Assembly (NCBI GenBank): GCA_001404055.1
Contig: CXTY01000018.1
Span: 1 to 64,000, forward strand
Reading direction: 5' to 3'
Source of the DNA: Roseibium album
GTDB taxonomy: Bacteria > Pseudomonadota > Alphaproteobacteria > Rhizobiales > Stappiaceae
Length of the DNA stretch: 64,000 bases
Part shown: piece by piece, positions 46,302 to 56,155 of the stretch
Numbering within the stretch: the stretch's first letter is position 1
Layout: every line of letters begins with the position of its first letter
Program-made: the position numbers and the translations under genes
Notes under the pieces: generated by a model
Database searches by the model: none
Told to the model about the DNA's origin: nothing
What the model saw: the letters and a program-made list of their open reading frames with translations, nothing else

Positions 46302-47090
46302 ATGTATCTCGACGTCGTCCATTTGCGAGCCTTTTATGATTTGCCGCTCGGGCGGCTTCTGCGTGGTCTGATCGGCGCGCCTATCCGTGAAATGTGGCCG
46401 GATCTCACGGGGCAGAGCCTTCTGGGTGTCGGTTATGCAGGGCCCTTCATGCGTCCTTATCTGGACCAGGCAGAGCGCGCGATTGCAGCCATGCCTGCGC
46501 CTCAAGGAGCCGTGCCCTGGCCACGTGAACGCAATAGTTCCTGCGCGCTGGTTGAAGATCAGATCCTGCCATTCAATGACAATTGCTTTGATCGGGTGAT
46601 GCTCGTGCATGCACTTGATCATTGCTTCGATCCAGAAGTGGTCTTGAGAGAAGCCTGGCGAGTGCTGGTGCCCGGTGGCCGGTTGATCGCCGTCGTTCCG
46701 AACAGACGCGGCCTGTGGGCGCAGTCGGAATTGTCGCCCTTCGGCTATGGTCGGCCCTATTCAGGACGCCAGCTCAAGGACCTTTTGAAAAACTGCCAGT
46801 TCAACCTTCTGGAGGACAAGGAGGCCTTGTTCATGCCGCCGTCCAAGGCGCGTTATATTTTGCGGGCCGCCCGAACGTGGGAAGGTATCGGACGCAGAAT
46901 CTGGCCGGCATTTGGCGGCGTTCTTGTTATTGAAGCCGAAAAAGTTGTCTACCAAAGCCTGCCGGCGGACGGAAAAAAGAGCCGGTTGAAAGTTCTTCGA
47001 CCCGTGTTCATCCCGGAAGGCGTTCCAACGGGACTAAAGCCGGTACGGGTTACATCGGCAAACCGTATTCATGGCCCTGCAAGAAAGTAG
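46302..47090 (+). CDS. Class I SAM-dependent methyltransferase
   Basis: About 262 residues. The motif I region SLLGVGYAGPFMRPYLDQAE, the acidic/aromatic DQILPFNDNCFDRVMLVHAL and LREAWRVLVPGGRLIAVVPN (motif post-III) identify a methyltransferase of the methyltransferase-11 type. Between gloB and metW such genes are common in alphaproteobacteria, but the substrate is unknown. The frame opens at 46221; the ATG at 46302 gives the normal family start MYLDVVHLRAFYD. Confidence 0.85.
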   Translation: MYLDVVHLRAFYDLPLGRLLRGLIGAPIREMWPDLTGQSLLGVGYAGPFMRPYLDQAERAIAAMPAPQGAVPWPRERNSSCALVEDQILPFNDNCFDRVMLVHALDHCFDPEVVLREAWRVLVPGGRLIAVVPNRRGLWAQSELSPFGYGRPYSGRQLKDLLKNCQFNLLEDKEALFMPPSKARYILRAARTWEGIGRRIWPAFGGVLVIEAEKVVYQSLPADGKKSRLKVLRPVFIPEGVPTGLKPVRVTSANRIHGPARK

Positions 47091-47120
47091 ACTCGCGGTA
47101 CCGGACAGCGGTTGCCGTCT

Positions 47121-47753
47121 CTAACGCTTCAATAAAAACACGGCCTGTTCCGCGACAATGTTCCAGACCCACCAGGGCGCGCTTACCGGGATTTCGTTCC
47201 CCATGGCGCTGAGTGCGATGGCTTTTTCGACGTCCGCGTCCAGTTCGCGGCATAGGTCGACAAAATCTCGCAGGGAACAGAAGTGGATGTTCGGCGTGTC
47301 ATACCACTCAAAAGGCAGATATTTTGTCACCGGCATGCGCCCCTTGAAGAGCAACTGCATCCGGTTTCGCCAGTGCGCAAAATTCGGTATCGAGACGACG
47401 ACCTGTTTGCCGATACGCAGCAATTCGCTCATCACTTCTTTCGGTGCCCGGGTTGCCTGAAGCGTCTGGCTGAGAATGACAACGTCAAACGCATGGTCCG
47501 GGTAGTCAGAAAGATCCGTGTCTGCATCACCCTGGATAACGGACAGACCGCGGGCAACACAGCGGTTCACACCCATTTGCGAGAGCTCTATTCCGCGGCC
47601 GTCGACCTGGCGCTCCTTGACCAGCAGGTCGAGCAGGGCGCCATCTTCTGACCCGATGTCGAGAACGCGGGCACCATGCGGCACGAGCGATGCGACAACC
47701 TTGTGATCGCCGCGAACTTCACCAGGTCGATTTTGTCTGGGTGCAAGGTTCAT
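47121..47753 (-). CDS. metW: Methionine biosynthesis protein MetW
   Basis: A 210-residue methyltransferase-fold protein. VLDIGSEDGALLDLLVKERQ is the SAM-binding strand, GRGIELSQMGVNRCVARGL and VVILSQTLQATRAPKEVMSE follow as in MetW. MetW assists homoserine O-acyltransferase MetX; in several bacteria both are required. It begins three bases after the metX stop and shares its transcript. Confidence 0.93.
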   Translation of the reverse strand: MNLAPRQNRPGEVRGDHKVVASLVPHGARVLDIGSEDGALLDLLVKERQVDGRGIELSQMGVNRCVARGLSVIQGDADTDLSDYPDHAFDVVILSQTLQATRAPKEVMSELLRIGKQVVVSIPNFAHWRNRMQLLFKGRMPVTKYLPFEWYDTPNIHFCSLRDFVDLCRELDADVEKAIALSAMGNEIPVSAPWWVWNIVAEQAVFLLKR

Positions 47754-47756
47754 CGT

Positions 47757-48959
47757 CTAGGTTTTCTCCCCGGGAGCCGGGATACCACGGGCGCGCGCAG
47801 CCCCTGTCAGAAAACCGCTTATTGTTTCAAACATTTCCGGCACATTCAGCAGAAAGGAATCGTGGCCGCGATCACTGTCGATTTCCACGAAGGAGACGTT
47901 GGCAGCAGCAGCGTTCAATGCCTTGACCACACTGCGGCTTTCCGATGTTGGAAAGAGCCAGTCAGAGGTGAAGGACATGATGCAGAACCTTGTATCGGTG
48001 CCCTTGAAGGCGTTGGCAAGTGAGCCATTGAACTCCTCCGTCAGGTCGAAATAGTCCATGGCTCTCGTAACATAGAGATAGGAATTTGCGTCGAATCGGT
48101 CGACGAAAGTCATGCCCTGGTGACGCAAATAACTTTCAATCTGGAAATCAGCGTCAAATCCGAAAGTCAGGTTATCGCGGTCCTGCAGATTGCGTCCGAA
48201 TTTCTGATGCAGGGATTCGTCCGACATGTAGGTGACGTGAGCGGCCATGCGTGCAACTGCGAGGCCTTTGGTCGGTCGGACGTCTTCCTGAATGTAGTTG
48301 CCGGACCGCCAGTTGGGATCTGCCATGATCGCCTGGCGCCCGACTTCGTGAAAGGCAATATTCTGGGATGTATGGCGTGCTGCGGCAGCGATTGGAATGG
48401 ATGCGAACACCCGCTCAGGATAACTGGCGGCCCATTGCAGAGCCTGCATGCCTCCCATGGAACCACCAATGACTGCAAAGAGGGTATCGATCCCCAGATG
48501 ATCAACCAGCCGCGCCTGGGCACGCACCATGTCGCGGATGGTCACGACAGGCAGATCTAGGCCATAGGCGTTGCCAGTTGCGGGGTTGACCGTCGCCGGA
48601 CCTGTTGTGCCGAGACAACCTCCGAGAACATTGGCGCAGATGACGAAATAATGGTTGGTGTCGATCGGTTTGCCCGGTCCGACCATCAAGCTCCACCATC
48701 CGGGTTTTCCGGTAACAGGATTGGTCGACGCAACGTATTGGTCACCGGTCAGTGCGTGACACACCAAAACTGTGTTGGATTTGTCCGTGTTCAGCGTGCC
48801 GTAGGTTTCATAAGCAATCTGCCAGGGTCCAAGCTTTGCACCAGAATCCAGTTCCAGCGGTTCATCTGCGGAAAATTGGACAAGTTTGCTCGAAGGCGAT
48901 TCACTTTCTGATGCCTTCAGACCCTCGGATTTGGTTGGCTTTGGTGTTTCAGCATTCAT
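47757..48959 (-). CDS. metX: Homoserine O-acetyltransferase MetX
   Basis: A 400-residue alpha/beta-hydrolase-fold enzyme of methionine synthesis. The nucleophile elbow is [17 protein letters not shown], the acid/histidine are in [14 protein letters not shown], and [15 protein letters not shown] and [20 protein letters not shown] are conserved MetX regions. It activates homoserine (acetyl- or succinyl-transfer cannot be told). The ATG at 48959 gives a normal start after a short unstructured N-terminus; the frame opens at GTG 49016. metW lies directly downstream. No SAM-II-type riboswitch was recognised upstream. Confidence 0.93.
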   Translation of the reverse strand: MNAETPKPTKSEGLKASESESPSSKLVQFSADEPLELDSGAKLGPWQIAYETYGTLNTDKSNTVLVCHALTGDQYVASTNPVTGKPGWWSLMVGPGKPIDTNHYFVICANVLGGCLGTTGPATVNPATGNAYGLDLPVVTIRDMVRAQARLVDHLGIDTLFAVIGGSMGGMQALQWAASYPERVFASIPIAAAARHTSQNIAFHEVGRQAIMADPNWRSGNYIQEDVRPTKGLAVARMAAHVTYMSDESLHQKFGRNLQDRDNLTFGFDADFQIESYLRHQGMTFVDRFDANSYLYVTRAMDYFDLTEEFNGSLANAFKGTDTRFCIMSFTSDWLFPTSESRSVVKALNAAAANVSFVEIDSDRGHDSFLLNVPEMFETISGFLTGAARARGIPAPGEKT

Positions 48960-49029
48960 GGCTCTAGCGGTTTGTTCTTCTCTTCCCGGTCTGGAATTGC
49001 CGATTGAATGCGACACCTTGAAGCGCTGC

Positions 49030-49043
49030 CATCGCTAGCGATG
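49030..49043. promoter_or_regulatory. 14-bp palindrome upstream of metX
   Basis: CATCGCTAGCGATG is a perfect palindrome 71 bases upstream of the metX ATG, in the metX/chorismate mutase divergent region. Such a site could bind a dimeric repressor of methionine genes. Function is a guess from symmetry and position alone. Confidence 0.3.
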
Positions 49044-49188
49044 TTAGCTTCCCTTGCCGAACCGCGCATCTGACAGACTGGCGACCTAGCCGCGTGAAGC
49101 TTGTCGAGTCAATGATTTCTTTTGCCTTTGGACGATCACATGCCTATGACTATGCGCCGCTGAACCCAAACAAAGGCCGGAGCCAGAC

Positions 49189-50079
49189 ATGTCTCAATTC
49201 CCGGGAAACGGGATGTCTCCAGACGAATTGCGTGATCGTATCGAAGAGATCGATGCGCGGATTCATGACGCATTGATTGAACGGGCGAGCACAGAAACTG
49301 ATCTTGTCTCCGCTAATGCGACGACGGGAGAAATGACACCATTGTTTCGTCCGGAACGGGACGCGGATCTGATGCGCCGGATGGTGGAACGTCACACGGG
49401 TGAACTGCCGCTTTCAACAGTTGAACATATCTGGCGAGACATTATCTGTGCCTGCACCAACTTACGGGCCGATACCGCAATCCATCTCGATGGGAGCGCC
49501 GAACTGATCGAGATGCTGGACCTTGCAAGGTTCTATTTCGGATTCTCGGTCGAGTTGGTGCCTGGTAGCGATGCTTCGGACGTTGTCGGGGCTGTCGCCG
49601 ATTCAAAAAACGACCTTGGGATCGTCGCTCTCGCTGACCGCGCGGATTTGCCGTGGTGGCGTGGCTTGAACGAGGCTGGTGCACGTGTCAGGGCACGCTT
49701 GCCTTTCGTTGTTCTGGAAGAACGGCCGGCGGACCTGCCGGCGCTTGTCCTTGCAAAGGTCGACAGTCTTATGGACGCAGTTGACATGGCGGTCTATGAC
49801 GCCCGCTGGTCTGACCGCCTTCCGGTCAAGTTGATGGACCAGGGCATAGAGGTGCTCAGCTTCTACCGCTCTGCGAGCGGCGTTGATGCCTTACTGGCAA
49901 TTTCCGGTGATCTTTCAGAGGAAGATGTAATGACCGCTTGTGCGGCAGCAGGTGCGAGACCTGATGTGTTGAGATGTGTTGGTGGATATGCAGCCCCCAT
50001 TGATGGTGAGGGTGATCTGGATGAAGCCTTTGAGTCCCCTGGAGTTTCCACTTCCGGGGAAGGAGAGCCTCAGGAATGA
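49189..50079 (+). CDS. Chorismate mutase with C-terminal prephenate-dehydratase-like domain
   Basis: A 296-residue protein. Residues ~9-90 form an AroQ-type helical chorismate mutase domain ([53 protein letters not shown]). From about 100 on, the sequence resembles a prephenate dehydratase/periplasmic-binding-type fold ([37 protein letters not shown]) but the usual dehydratase catalytic TRF motif is not visible. It converts chorismate to prephenate. Its ATGA overlaps the start of hisC; tyrC follows, so the operon covers tyrosine/phenylalanine and histidine-type transamination. Confidence 0.85.
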   Translation: MSQFPGNGMSPDELRDRIEEIDARIHDALIERASTETDLVSANATTGEMTPLFRPERDADLMRRMVERHTGELPLSTVEHIWRDIICACTNLRADTAIHLDGSAELIEMLDLARFYFGFSVELVPGSDASDVVGAVADSKNDLGIVALADRADLPWWRGLNEAGARVRARLPFVVLEERPADLPALVLAKVDSLMDAVDMAVYDARWSDRLPVKLMDQGIEVLSFYRSASGVDALLAISGDLSEEDVMTACAAAGARPDVLRCVGGYAAPIDGEGDLDEAFESPGVSTSGEGEPQE

Positions 50080-51212
50080 ACGAGATGACGAGTGTAAAAC
50101 AAGCTGATGCGACCCGGTCCGACCGTCCGCAGCCAAAGCCGGGTGTTCTTGACATCGCTGTTTATGTTCCGGGTAAGTCCAAGGGAAGTCACGGCAAGAC
50201 CGTGCACAAGCTTTCCTCGAACGAGACGCCGCTTGGAACCAGTGCTGATGCAAAGGAAGCAATGGAAGCGGTCGCGCGGAACCTTGAACTCTATCCAGAC
50301 GGCGCAGCCACCGAATTGCGTGCAGCGATCGGGGATGTGTACGGTCTCAATCCGGACCGGATTATTTGCGGCGCAGGCTCCGACGAAGTCTTGAGCATGC
50401 TTGCCTATGGCTACCTGGGTCCGGGTGATGAGGCAATTTACAGCGAACACGGTTTTCTTGTTTACGAGATTGCGATCCGTGCCGCCGGGGCTACACCCGT
50501 GATCGCGCCGGAAAAAAACCTGACAACCGATGTTGATGCAATCCTGGCGCGGGTGACCGAAAAGACCAAAATGGTTTTTGTTGCCAACCCGAACAATCCG
50601 ACCGGTACCTATCTGCCATTTGAAGAAGTGCGGCGCTTGCACGAGAATCTGCCTGCGCATGTGCTGCTCGTTCTTGACGCTGCTTATGGCGAATATGTTC
50701 GCCGCAATGACTATGAGAGCGGCATTGAACTTGCTGCAACGTCGGACAACGTGTTCATGACCCGGACGTTTTCAAAAATCTACGGCCTGGCAAACCTTCG
50801 GGTCGGCTGGGGTTTTGGTCCTGCGCACATTATTGATGCATTAAACCGCATACGTGGACCGTTTAATATTTCAGGTGTTGGGATTGCAGCCGGTATTGCT
50901 TCGGTCCGTGACCGGGATTTTGTTGCGCAGTCTGTCGAACACAATGAAAAGTGGCTCCCCTGGGTGACGGCTGAGCTGGAAAAACTTGGCCTCAAGGTCA
51001 CGCCGAGTGTCGGCAATTTCGTGCTGGTCCATTTTCCTGATGAAGATGGCAAGCGTGCAAAGGATGCCGACGCGTATTTGCTGGAGCGTGGCTGCGTATT
51101 GCGCATGGTTGGCAATTATGGCCTGCCCAATTCCATTCGCATGACAATTGGTTCAGAAGAAGCAAACCGGACCGTTGTTTCGCATCTGGCACAGTTTCTG
51201 GGACAGGCTTGA
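50076..51212 (+). CDS. hisC: Histidinol-phosphate/aromatic aminotransferase HisC
   Basis: A 378-residue PLP-dependent enzyme. [56 protein letters not shown] and [20 protein letters not shown] (with the PLP lysine in FSKIYGL) identify the HisC family. Located between chorismate mutase and a tyrosine-type dehydrogenase, it probably also works on prephenate or aromatic keto acids, as many HisC2 proteins do. Its start overlaps the chorismate mutase stop by four bases with AGGA upstream. Confidence 0.92.
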   Translation: MNEMTSVKQADATRSDRPQPKPGVLDIAVYVPGKSKGSHGKTVHKLSSNETPLGTSADAKEAMEAVARNLELYPDGAATELRAAIGDVYGLNPDRIICGAGSDEVLSMLAYGYLGPGDEAIYSEHGFLVYEIAIRAAGATPVIAPEKNLTTDVDAILARVTEKTKMVFVANPNNPTGTYLPFEEVRRLHENLPAHVLLVLDAAYGEYVRRNDYESGIELAATSDNVFMTRTFSKIYGLANLRVGWGFGPAHIIDALNRIRGPFNISGVGIAAGIASVRDRDFVAQSVEHNEKWLPWVTAELEKLGLKVTPSVGNFVLVHFPDEDGKRAKDADAYLLERGCVLRMVGNYGLPNSIRMTIGSEEANRTVVSHLAQFLGQA

Positions 51213-51229
51213 GAAAAGAACGAGAACAC

Positions 51230-52174
51230 ATGACTGCTGCTCCCATTTTTGAGCGTATGGCCCTTATCGGGATCGGGTTGATCGGGTCGTCCCTTGCGCA
51301 GGTCGCCCGCCAACGTGGATTGGTCAGGGAAATTGCGATTTCCACCCGTTCATCAGCGACATTGCAGCGTGCAGAAGAGCTGGGACTGGGAGATACCTAT
51401 GCGCTTGATGCTGCTGAAGCAGTAGAGGGCGCGGATCTCGTCGTTCTGTGTGTGCCGGTGGGCGCAAATGAAGCGGTTGCGAAATGGATTGCGCCGGCAC
51501 TCAAATCAGGAGCTGTCCTTACTGATGTCGGCTCAACCAAAGAGTCGGTCGTGGATCAGGTCAGTCCTTATATCCCTGATGGTGTGCATTTCATCCCGGG
51601 TCACCCGATCGCAGGGACTGAGCAATCTGGTCCCGACGCCGGTTTTTCAACGCTTTTCGATCAACGCTGGTGCATTCTAACCCCTCCCGAAAACGTCGAC
51701 CAGGTGGCGCTGGATAGGCTTACGGCGTTCTGGCAGGGATGCGGTTCGAATGTGGACCAGATGGATCCGAAGCATCACGACCTGGTGCTGGCGATCGTCT
51801 CGCATCTACCGCATCTGATTGCCTACAACATCGTGGGTACCGCGGATGATCTGGAAACTGTCACCAAGTCAGAGGTGATCAAGTATTCGGCGTCCGGTTT
51901 CCGTGACTTTACCCGCCTTGCGGCTTCTGACCCGACCATGTGGCGGGATGTTTGCCTCAACAACAAAGAAGCCATCCTTGAGATGCTGTCGCGGTTCTCG
52001 GAGGATTTGTCAGCCCTGCAACGCGCAATCCGCTGGGGCGACGGCGATAAGTTGTTTGATCTGTTCACACATACGCGCAGCATCCGCAGTTCAATCATCG
52101 AAGCTGGTCAGGAAACCGATGCGCCTGACTTTGGGCGACATGCCAAGGAAGACGTCGTCAACTCTTCCGATTGA
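51230..52174 (+). CDS. Prephenate/arogenate dehydrogenase
   Basis: A 314-residue NAD-binding enzyme of tyrosine synthesis (TyrA/TyrC type). The opening MALIGIGLIGSSLAQVARQR is the nucleotide loop. The substrate region FIPGHPIAGTEQSGPDAG carries the catalytic histidine, and HHDLVLAIVSHLPHLIAYNI is conserved. ATG 51230 is chosen; a TTG at 51209 overlapping the hisC stop is possible. It ends 17 bases into the convergent ispA gene. Confidence 0.9.
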   Translation: MTAAPIFERMALIGIGLIGSSLAQVARQRGLVREIAISTRSSATLQRAEELGLGDTYALDAAEAVEGADLVVLCVPVGANEAVAKWIAPALKSGAVLTDVGSTKESVVDQVSPYIPDGVHFIPGHPIAGTEQSGPDAGFSTLFDQRWCILTPPENVDQVALDRLTAFWQGCGSNVDQMDPKHHDLVLAIVSHLPHLIAYNIVGTADDLETVTKSEVIKYSASGFRDFTRLAASDPTMWRDVCLNNKEAILEMLSRFSEDLSALQRAIRWGDGDKLFDLFTHTRSIRSSIIEAGQETDAPDFGRHAKEDVVNSSD

Positions 52175-53063
52175 CAATGAACTGAGCCAGCGCGCTCAAT
52201 TTTTCCGCAGCGGGGCCGTAGGGCTCCAGCAGGGTGTCCGCTTCATTCAGCAGGTGAGTGAGTTCCTGCCGGGTCTGGTCGGCGCCCAGCAGGCCGACCA
52301 ATGTCGCCTTGCCGGCTTCAGCGTCTTTCCCGGTGGCCTTGCCCATGTCTTCAGGGCTCGCTTCAACGTCAAGCAAGTCATCGGCGAGTTGGAAGGCCAA
52401 CCCAACCACTTCACCAAAGCGGGTCATGCGTTCCACATCCAGTTCCGGAGCATTTGCCAAAAGTGCGCCCGCGCGGCTTGCGTATCGCAAGAGTGCACCT
52501 GTCTTCATCGATTGTAGCCGACGGATTTCCGCTTCGGTTCTGTCGCGATGCTCTGATTCCAGGTCAAGCATCTGACCACCTGCCATGCCGCCAATTCCGG
52601 ACGCGCGCGACAACTCCCTTGAAAGGCGCAGGCGGATTGTGGCGTCGGAATGCACCGCCTCTTCTGCAACTACGTCGAATGCCAATGTGAGCAGCGCATC
52701 ACCGGCGAGTATTGCTGTGGCTTCGTCGTAGGCCTTGTGAACAGTCGGCTGTCCGCGGCGCAGATCGTCGTCGTCCATGGCAGGAAGATCGTCATGCACC
52801 AGCGAATAACAATGGATGAGTTCAAGCGCGCAAGCCGCCTGACAGACGCCCTCATCAGCGCGGCCGAACAGGTTAGCGGTTTCCATGACGAGTATCGGTC
52901 GAAGCCGCTTGCCGCCGTTCAGAGCCCCGTGGCGCATGGCAGCGAGAAGTCGCGGGGGGCGTGTAATTTCGGCTTCCAGCGGCGGTTCGCTCAACAGGCG
53001 CTTCAGAACGATCTCAACCTTCGTGGCTTGATCTGTCAGATGCTGCTTCAGTTCAAAAGTCAC
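52158..53063 (-). CDS. ispA: Farnesyl/geranylgeranyl diphosphate synthase
   Basis: A 301-residue isoprenyl diphosphate synthase. The first aspartate-rich motif is LVHDDLPAMDDDDLRRG (residues ~85-101) and the second is GLAFQLADDLLDVEAS. GKRLRPILVMETANLFG and ATILAGDALLTLAFDV are also conserved. Short-chain products (C15) are expected from the residues before the first motif, but chain length was not determined. It makes precursors for quinones, hopanoids or undecaprenyl phosphate. The start is GTG with GGAG seven bases upstream. Confidence 0.92.
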   Translation of the reverse strand: MTFELKQHLTDQATKVEIVLKRLLSEPPLEAEITRPPRLLAAMRHGALNGGKRLRPILVMETANLFGRADEGVCQAACALELIHCYSLVHDDLPAMDDDDLRRGQPTVHKAYDEATAILAGDALLTLAFDVVAEEAVHSDATIRLRLSRELSRASGIGGMAGGQMLDLESEHRDRTEAEIRRLQSMKTGALLRYASRAGALLANAPELDVERMTRFGEVVGLAFQLADDLLDVEASPEDMGKATGKDAEAGKATLVGLLGADQTRQELTHLLNEADTLLEPYGPAAEKLSALAQFIVNRKS

Positions 53064-53209
53064 AATGTGCTCCGGGCCGGAAAAACTTTTTCAAAGTTCG
53101 GGTTTCCCTGAAACCAATTCGCTGTATCGTCAAGACACAAAATTGAAAAATTGACCAATGTATCGATTGCCATGGGGTTTACAGCCCGAATGATCCGGAG
53201 AATTGCCAT

Positions 53210-54430
53210 ATGAAACTGCTGTCGAGCCTGCTTCGTTCCTTTATCAAGCGCGGCTGCATGCGCGTTTATGATGTCACCGGTGGCCTGCATGAATTTGGAA
53301 CCGGAGAAGACGGGCCGACGGTAACCATCAGGCTTCATGACAAAAAGCTCTACCGCTCGTTGTTCTTTAATCCGGAACTTGCTGCGGGTGAAGCCTACAT
53401 GGACGGCAGCCTGACCATGGAAGAAGGCTCGACCTGTTACGACTTCATGTTTCTGTTTTCGATCAACAGGGCGCCACTCGGGGCAAATCCGGTCCAGAGC
53501 CTCCTGCGCAAGGGCTGGAAGCTCTTTCGGAGGCACCAGCAGAAGAACAGCGTCGAGCGCGCCAAGAAACAGGCGCGCCACCACTACGACCTTTCCACGG
53601 ACCTCTACCGGCTGTTTCTGGACGAGGGTCTGAATTACAGCTGCGCCTATTACGCAAGTCCGGATGAAACTCTTGAAGCTGCGCAGGATGCCAAGCTGAC
53701 CCATCTGGTTGCCAAACTTGATCTGAAGCCCGACATGAAGGTCCTGGAGATCGGAGGCGGCTGGGGCTCGCTCGCAATTCGCATGGCACAGGCGGGTGCG
53801 CAGGTCACATCGCTGAATGTGTCGCCGGAACAAGTCAAGATCGCAGAGGAACGCGTCAAGGCGGCTGGTGTCGAAGACCGGGTGACATTTGTGTTGAAGG
53901 ACTACCGAGAGTTCGAGGATGAGTTCGACAGGGTCATTTCCGTCGGCATGATGGAGCATGTCGGTATCGGCCATCTGGATGAGTATTTTGGCAAAATCAG
54001 GTCCTGCCTCACTGACAGCGGCTATGCGGTCATTCATTCCGTTGGGCGCATGACTCCTCCCGGAACAACGGGTCCTTTCATTCGCAAATATATCTTCCCT
54101 GGCGGCTATGTTCCGGCATTGTCTGAAGTCTTTGCATCTACTGAGCGACTTGGGTTATGGGTCTGCGACACTGAAATTCTGCGATTGCACTATTACTACA
54201 CAATCCGTGACTGGCGGGTGCGTTTTGAGCAAAAGCGCGATGCGGCGGCTGGCCTTTATGACGAAGCTTTCTGCAGGATGTGGGAATTTTATCTTTGTGC
54301 AGTGGAACTCGGGTTTCTGCACGGGTCCAACATGGTCTTCCAACTGCTCCTCTCCAAGGAGCGTGACGCCGTGCCAATCATGCGTGACTTTATTGTCGAC
54401 AACGAACGGGACATGAATGGCAAGAGTTAA
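53210..54430 (+). CDS. Cyclopropane-fatty-acyl-phospholipid synthase family methyltransferase
   Basis: A 406-residue enzyme. The N-terminal ~130 residues are the family-specific lipid-binding part (LFFNPELAAGEAYMDGSLTM). The catalytic domain has MKVLEIGGGWGSLAIRMAQ (SAM loop), VISVGMMEHVGIGHLDEYF (the E-H pair binding bicarbonate) and GPFIRKYIFPGGYVPALSE. It adds a methylene bridge to unsaturated acyl chains of membrane lipids. Its 3' end overlaps mtgA by 14 bases, so the pair is co-transcribed. Confidence 0.93.
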   Translation: MKLLSSLLRSFIKRGCMRVYDVTGGLHEFGTGEDGPTVTIRLHDKKLYRSLFFNPELAAGEAYMDGSLTMEEGSTCYDFMFLFSINRAPLGANPVQSLLRKGWKLFRRHQQKNSVERAKKQARHHYDLSTDLYRLFLDEGLNYSCAYYASPDETLEAAQDAKLTHLVAKLDLKPDMKVLEIGGGWGSLAIRMAQAGAQVTSLNVSPEQVKIAEERVKAAGVEDRVTFVLKDYREFEDEFDRVISVGMMEHVGIGHLDEYFGKIRSCLTDSGYAVIHSVGRMTPPGTTGPFIRKYIFPGGYVPALSEVFASTERLGLWVCDTEILRLHYYYTIRDWRVRFEQKRDAAAGLYDEAFCRMWEFYLCAVELGFLHGSNMVFQLLLSKERDAVPIMRDFIVDNERDMNGKS

Positions 54431-55160
54431 GCCTGCGACGAGGAGGGAGCCCGGAACTGGCAGAACGTCTCGCAAGAAACGCTCGTTCTGGCAGGTAGTT
54501 CGCAGCCGTATACTTCAGCTGGTGTTGGTGGTGATTCTGTTGCCGCCGTTCCTCACGGTCATTTATTCCGTGGTCCCGCCGGTCAGTACCTTGATGATCG
54601 GACGTTATGTTCAGTTCTTGTGGGTCGACAGACAATGGGTGCCGCTGGACGAAATTTCGCCCAACCTGATCAGGTCCGTTATCACGTCGGAAGACAGCGG
54701 CTATTGCAAAAACCACGGTGTGGAATGGGATGCATTGCAGGATCAGGTCGAAGCCTTGAGCGAAGGGGAGCGTCCGCGCGGAGCGAGTACGATCACGATG
54801 CAGACCGCCAAGAATCTTTTTTTGTGGGGTGAGCGGTCATACCTTCGAAAAGGACTGGAATTGCCACTTGCCTTGATGCTGGATGCGATCCTCTCCAAAA
54901 AACGGATTCTGGAAATCTATCTGAACATCGCTGAGTGGGGGGAAGGCATTTTCGGAGCCGAGGCCGCTGCCCAGGCGTGGTTCGGCAAACCGGCCAAAGA
55001 TCTGACGCGCGCGGAAGCAGCCCGACTGGCGACTTCGCTGCCAAATCCATTGGGTCGAAACTCGGCAAATCCATCATCCGGGCACCGGCGCCTCGCGGCG
55101 AAAAACCTCGCGCGGGTCAAGGCCGCAGGCCCAATTTTCGGCTGTGTGTTAGCCAAATAA
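54417..55160 (+). CDS. mtgA: Monofunctional peptidoglycan transglycosylase MtgA
   Basis: A 247-residue glycosyltransferase-51 enzyme. One N-terminal anchor ([20 protein letters not shown]) holds it in the inner membrane. The donor-site glutamate is in [19 protein letters not shown], and [20 protein letters not shown] and [20 protein letters not shown] are the other conserved motifs. It polymerises lipid II into glycan strands. It overlaps the lipid synthase gene. Confidence 0.95.
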   Translation: MARVKPATRREPGTGRTSRKKRSFWQVVRSRILQLVLVVILLPPFLTVIYSVVPPVSTLMIGRYVQFLWVDRQWVPLDEISPNLIRSVITSEDSGYCKNHGVEWDALQDQVEALSEGERPRGASTITMQTAKNLFLWGERSYLRKGLELPLALMLDAILSKKRILEIYLNIAEWGEGIFGAEAAAQAWFGKPAKDLTRAEAARLATSLPNPLGRNSANPSSGHRRLAAKNLARVKAAGPIFGCVLAK

Positions 55161-55183
55161 CGATGTAACAATGGAGCACCTTT

Positions 55184-55217
55184 TTGGTCTATTCTGTTTA
55201 GACCAAGAATTTTTTGT
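55184..55217 (+). terminator. Probable terminator after mtgA
   Basis: TTGGTCTA and TAGACCAA pair perfectly around TTCTGTT, followed by GAATTTTTT. The stem is short (8 bp, AT-containing), so efficiency is uncertain; it also precedes rpmF. Confidence 0.5.
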
Positions 55218-55341
55218 CTTTGGGGTGGCAAAACGTTGGCGTTGCCTGTATAACGCCGCGCATTCGAACACGTTGCGTGATGCCACGCCCCGGGCTAACC
55301 CGGTCCGGGCTGCGCGGTTATTTACGACGGAGAAAAACAAA

Positions 55342-55527
55342 ATGGCCGTTCCAAAGAGAAAAACCTCGCGCATGAAGCGCGGTTTTCGTCGTTCCACGGA
55401 CGCCCTGAAGCAGCCGACTTACGTCGAAGACAAGGATTCTGGCGAACTGCGTCGCCCGCATCACGTTGATCTGAAGACCGGCATGTATCGGGGCCGTCAG
55501 ATCCTGTCCGCTAAGGACGACGCTTAA
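55342..55527 (+). CDS. rpmF: 50S ribosomal protein L32
   Basis: A 61-residue protein with the L32 opening [20 protein letters not shown] and [16 protein letters not shown] at the end. It binds the large ribosomal subunit near the peptidyl transferase centre. The zinc-binding cysteines of some L32 forms are absent here, so it is of the cysteine-free type. ACGGAG lies before the ATG. A strong terminator follows. Confidence 0.96.
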   Translation: MAVPKRKTSRMKRGFRRSTDALKQPTYVEDKDSGELRRPHHVDLKTGMYRGRQILSAKDDA

Positions 55528-55610
55528 AGATCAACTGGCTTTCAAGTGCGTGCATCTGAAAGCTGAAGAGTTGTTCTGAAAGCCGGATCTCCGGAAGACA
55601 ATCCAAGATT

Positions 55611-55650
55611 GAGGCTGGCCTTGTTCCGACAGGCCGGCCTTTTTCTTTTT
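55611..55650 (+). terminator. Rho-independent terminator downstream of rpmF
   Basis: GGCTGGCCT (55613-55621) pairs with AGGCCGGCC (55631-55639) with one G-T pair, followed by TTTTTCTTTTT. Confidence 0.85.
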
Positions 55651-55728
55651 GCCTTGAAATCACCCGCCTGTTCGTGTCAGCTCCCCCTCATTCCGCCTGC
55701 CCAGGCCTGTTTAATCCGGAGCTGCTCC

Positions 55729-56154
55729 ATGCGTCTGTTTTCTGCCATTCCTTTCACGCTTTTCACGTTTCTCATCTACAACGCCATCGCGTTTACATCC
55801 GGGGCAAGCAATCCAAACCTCTGGTCAGATCCTGTCTTCACCATTGCCATGGTTTCGGGTGCAACATTCGAACTGCTCTCCAGCGATCTCCTGATCGCTG
55901 TCGGCTTGTTCTTTCTTTTCATTGAAATTCTGAAAGCAACGCGCATCGGCACAGCGGCCCTGCTGGACCACATGTTTTCCGTGCTCGTCTTCGTCGCCTA
56001 CCTGGTGGAGTTTCTCGTGCTGCCGCAGGCCGCAACGTCACTGTTCTTCGTGCTGACCGTGATTTCGCTGATCGACGTGATCGCGGGCTTCTCGATTTCC
56101 ATCACCGGTGCGCGCCGGGATGTGTCCTTCGGGCATGGCATGGACCCGCACTAG
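55729..56154 (+). CDS. Hypothetical four-helix membrane protein
   Basis: A 141-residue inner-membrane protein. Spans are FTLFTFLIYNAIAFTSG, LLIAVGLFFLFIEILKA, MFSVLVFVAYLVEFLVLP and ATSLFFVLTVISLIDVIAGF. The family resembles uncharacterised conserved membrane proteins of alphaproteobacteria; no function is known. The ATG at 55729 with GGAG eight bases upstream is preferred over the 55609 frame opening. Confidence 0.75.
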   Translation: MRLFSAIPFTLFTFLIYNAIAFTSGASNPNLWSDPVFTIAMVSGATFELLSSDLLIAVGLFFLFIEILKATRIGTAALLDHMFSVLVFVAYLVEFLVLPQAATSLFFVLTVISLIDVIAGFSISITGARRDVSFGHGMDPH

Positions 56155-56155
56155 G

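Noticed and set aside
49020-49130. SAM-II riboswitch upstream of metX
   Set aside because: None of the conserved SAM-II segments could be recognised on the minus strand.
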